Positions 14,693 to 16,747 of a stretch of 16,747 nucleotides of DNA are shown one piece after another. Under the pieces are notes generated by a model, which was given only the letters and a program-made list of their open reading frames with translations, ran no database searches and was not told where the DNA came from. The stretch comes from VRUB01 sp046758085 (lineage in GTDB: Bacteria; Pseudomonadota; Gammaproteobacteria; Acidiferrobacterales; SPGG2). The stretch covers positions 1 to 16,747 of the forward strand of contig JBHHZP010000074.1 of NCBI GenBank assembly GCA_046758085.1, given 5' to 3'. Both the position numbers and the translations under genes were made by a program. Positions within the stretch are counted from its first letter, which is position 1. Each line of letters begins with the position of its first letter.

Positions 14693-15442
14693 ATGTGCCC
14701 CACAATACGCCGTGTGCATGGATGCCGTCGCGCAAACGGCGGTTTTACGCTTCTAGAGCTCCTCTTCGTGATCTTGATGATCGCTGTGTTGGCGGCCATC
14801 GCAGTCCCTCGCTATCTGAACTATCTCGCCGAGGCGAGGCTGGCAGGTCACGCCCAATTCGCCCTTGAGACTGTGAGATTGGCGCGAATAGAGGCTGTAA
14901 CGCGCGGCATACCCGTCAGCCTGTGCCCGAGCACCAACGGCATCGACTGCACGGACACACTTTGGGAACAAGGCTGGCTTGTTTTCTCCGATGAGAATAT
15001 CCCGGGAATAATCGATGGTAGCGACACCGCACTGCGGTCAGTCGGCGCCTATGAAGGTGGCGTGACGTTAGACGTAAATATCACAGAGGGCAGTGTCGAT
15101 TATTTCCAGTTTGATCCCGCCACGATCACAGTTGTCAACCTTGACCCGCTTAGGCCTAACAAAAGATATGTCTATGCACACCTAGCGTCGGACCTAGCGG
15201 GCGCAACAGTCTTGGCGCTGCTCGGTATCGACGACGCGATCGCGGATAAACCGAAGAAGGATCGCCGCCGCCATAAATACAAGAAAATGTGCGCTAAACC
15301 CGGCGCTGCGAAGAACCCGCACTGCAAAGAACCACTGGCCGTTCTCGAGTTCTGTGATGCCAATCGCATTGGCGAAACAGGTACGGCCGTTCGCGCCGTG
15401 CCCAGCGGCGAAGCCGTGACCGAGGAAATTGACTGCGAGTAG
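14693..15442 (+). CDS. GspH/FimT-type type IV minor prepilin
   Basis: A 249-residue protein with a type III (prepilin) signal: a basic leader of 17 residues ending in GG, then FTLLELLFVILMIAVLAAIAVP with Glu5 of the mature N terminus, as prepilin peptidase substrates require. FimT-like minor pilins help initiate type IV pilus assembly, and some bind DNA during transformation. SVSLCPSTNG-like text (VSLCPSTNGIDC) and WEQGWLVFSD are typical of the family. Unusual is the C-terminal part, with a Lys/Arg-rich run (residues about 185-198, KPKKDRRRHKYKK) among several Cys and a long tail. The ATG at 14693 gives a normal leader; the one at 14612 would add 27 residues. No other pilus gene is next to it. 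Confidence 0.85.
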   Translation: MCPTIRRVHGCRRANGGFTLLELLFVILMIAVLAAIAVPRYLNYLAEARLAGHAQFALETVRLARIEAVTRGIPVSLCPSTNGIDCTDTLWEQGWLVFSDENIPGIIDGSDTALRSVGAYEGGVTLDVNITEGSVDYFQFDPATITVVNLDPLRPNKRYVYAHLASDLAGATVLALLGIDDAIADKPKKDRRRHKYKKMCAKPGAAKNPHCKEPLAVLEFCDANRIGETGTAVRAVPSGEAVTEEIDCE

Positions 15443-16031
15443 GCTGCCGAGACAGCTCGCTTGCGACAGACTGTTTCTTGACCCGTCTTCCCAGTTTAAC
15501 TCCGCGGTACAGTGTGGTGTACACTGATGTCCTGGCTAATTTTTGGCCGCGTTTTTGTTGCACTTGACCGTCTTTACGGCGATAGTGGTTAAAGACTCCC
15601 GAACATCCCGCTCGGTTTGCCAAAGTCGATTACGAGATTAGTTTCGTAATTCATAATCTCGATCCTTTTTTCTTTTCGACCCTTTTACTACGGTAATCGG
15701 CAAATACTGGCCAAGACGCGTCTCGATTGTGAGGCTGCATTCGTTCCCGGCGTTGGGCGCCTGGCTATCCGCGTCCATCGTGGCGAGGCTCTGGGTACGG
15801 TGACGCCTGACAGGTCTGTTGCGCAGCCGGCGGTCGCATAGCAAGAGAAAATATTGGGCGAACTCGCCTGATTGACCATTGATGCAATGGATGAGCTGGC
15901 TCGGGCCAACCAGTTCACCGGGAATGTGTGGTGGCATGCTTTATTTATCCGGGTCGTTTACTGCCCTCCGTAAGTCCGTAAAATGATAATATCTACTTAA
16001 TTAACAGTTAAATTCAACACAGGCGAAAAAC
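15443..16031. other. Intergenic region before lemA
   Basis: About 590 bases with no recognised gene. It holds the inverted repeats at 15629-15661 and an AT-rich stretch near 15980-16015 that may carry the lemA promoter. A minus-strand reading at 15638-15937 is open but has no ribosome binding site and no recognised family, so I do not call it. Confidence 0.5.
15629..15671 (+). terminator. Possible terminator with alternative stems
   Basis: CGAGATTA (15633-15640) pairs with TAATCTCG (15654-15661), followed after four bases by T6 (15666-15671). An overlapping stem, ATTACGA (15629-15635) with TCGTAAT (15644-15650), excludes the first. The stems are AT-rich, so termination is uncertain. Confidence 0.35.
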
Positions 16032-16628
16032 ATGGATATCACGTTAATAGTTATCTTGGTCATTATTGCGCTGCTAGTTTTTTACGTAATTGGGATTTTT
16101 AACAAGCTGGTCACGCTGAAGAATCGATATAAGAATGCTTTTGCGCAGATCGAGGTGCAATTAAAACGACGTTACGACCTGATTCCAAATCTTGTCGAAA
16201 CCGCAAAAGGCTACATCAAGCACGAGCGTGCAACCCTGGAAGCGGTGGTCGCAGCGCGTAATGCGGCAGCAGATATGCTGTCCACTGCGGCGGCAGATCC
16301 GGGCAATGCCGAGGCGATGAAGGCCCTGATCGGTGCGGAGGGTAAACTGTCTGGTGCCTTGATGAAATTCAATATGGTGATGGAGGCCTATCCGGATCTC
16401 AAGGCGAGCCAGAACATGATGCAGTTGAGCGAGCAGCTGACTACCACTGAGAATAAAGTCTCCTTCGCCCGGCAGGCCTATAACGACCAGGTGATGGCCT
16501 ATAACACCTATAAACAGAGTTTCCCGCCTACTTTCTTTGCAGCACGATTTGGCCATGCGCGGGATGCGGCCTTGCTGGAATTTGAAGACAGCGCAGCCAT
16601 ACAGGCGGCACCAAAAGTCTCGTTTTAG
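16032..16628 (+). CDS. lemA: LemA family protein
   Basis: A 198-residue protein. One N-terminal membrane helix (residues about 4-22) is followed by the signature LVTLKNRYKNAFAQIEVQLKRRYDLIPNLVETAKGY. Long alpha-helices come next (ERATLEAVVAARNAA, ENKVSFARQAYNDQVMAYN) and the usual FPPTFFAARFGH end. LemA proteins are membrane-anchored helical proteins with a mostly cytoplasmic or periplasmic coil depending on species; the biochemical role is unsettled. AGGCG lies upstream of the ATG. The next gene begins 29 bases later and encodes an M48 metalloprotease, a very common pairing. Confidence 0.95.
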   Translation: MDITLIVILVIIALLVFYVIGIFNKLVTLKNRYKNAFAQIEVQLKRRYDLIPNLVETAKGYIKHERATLEAVVAARNAAADMLSTAAADPGNAEAMKALIGAEGKLSGALMKFNMVMEAYPDLKASQNMMQLSEQLTTTENKVSFARQAYNDQVMAYNTYKQSFPPTFFAARFGHARDAALLEFEDSAAIQAAPKVSF

Positions 16629-16657
16629 TCACTGCTGCGTATCCTGACGTTTGAAAA

Positions 16658-16747
16658 ATGAATTTCTTTGAATCGCAAGACCGTGTGCGCAAAAACACGG
16701 CCAAGCTTGTCTTCCTGTTTGCTCTTGCCGTGATCACATTAATCATC
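16658..16747 (+). CDS. M48-family metalloprotease, N-terminal part only
   Basis: Thirty codons are visible before the window ends: MNFFESQDRVRKNTAKLVFLF followed by a hydrophobic stretch. This matches the N terminus of the membrane-bound M48 peptidases that follow lemA, with a short cytosolic head (FxxQDxxRxxT-like) and first transmembrane segment. The HExxH zinc site lies beyond the window. The start follows lemA by 29 bases with GTTTGAAAAATG and no strong Shine-Dalgarno sequence. Confidence 0.75.
   Translation, partial: MNFFESQDRVRKNTAKLVFLFALAVITLII

Noticed and set aside
15638..15937. Minus-strand 99-residue ORF before lemA
   Set aside because: No ribosome binding site, no signal peptide and no known motifs; codon use looks random.

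Overview
The window reads as a chromosomal accessory stretch of a proteobacterium, most likely an environmental gammaproteobacterium. This rests on moderately high GC, a LemA/M48 gene pair, a GspH/FimT-type prepilin, an HD-GYP protein with a DUF3391-like head, a LysE/RhtB exporter and GcvA-like LysR architecture. I cannot name the species. Gene decay is prominent: a shredded LysR gene, a deleted LysE copy, several tRNA 3'-end fragments and what looks like the 5' part of a group II intron.

Layout. (1) 1-3797: repeats, a tRNA-Glu 3'-half remnant, a 1003-residue secreted protein joining a catalytically dead dienelactone-hydrolase-like domain to a two-heme cytochrome c region, a 58-codon small ORF, and a second tRNA-Glu-like 3' end. 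The two tRNA ends are in direct orientation and look like the edges of a small inserted segment. (2) 3886-5255: a TauE/SafE exporter on the minus strand, divergent from a frameshifted and internally deleted LysR pseudogene. (3) 5287-9997: the centrepiece. A GcvA-like LysR gene (minus) faces an EctB-type aminotransferase, a PAPS-type sulfotransferase, an atypical carbamoyltransferase and the ghost of a LysE exporter gene, all tightly packed on the plus strand. (4) 10410-13071: a divergent HD-GYP protein, an intact LysE/RhtB exporter homologous to the ghost, and two small unrecognised genes that overlap in series. A third small ORF may converge on them. (5) 13355-14692: gene-poor DNA with a terminator and tRNA 3'-end debris. 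(6) 14693-16747: a FimT-like prepilin with an unusual basic, cysteine-bearing C-terminal part, an intergenic region, lemA, and the start of an M48 metalloprotease gene.

How they may work together. The aminotransferase would make L-2,4-diaminobutyrate from aspartate semialdehyde. No ectA or ectC is present, so ectoine is not the evident product. A carbamoyltransferase with altered substrate-site residues and a sulfotransferase follow, and an exporter originally followed directly, overlapping the carbamoyltransferase stop. I infer a small locus making and exporting a carbamoylated and/or sulfated amino acid under LysR control. I know of no described pathway with this gene set, but no database search was possible. 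The aminotransferase leader carries motifs in the order of group II intron domains I-III, running into the strong ribosome binding site. The protein has an N-terminal extension just upstream of where EctB proteins normally begin, suggesting that an intron fragment now supplies translation initiation.
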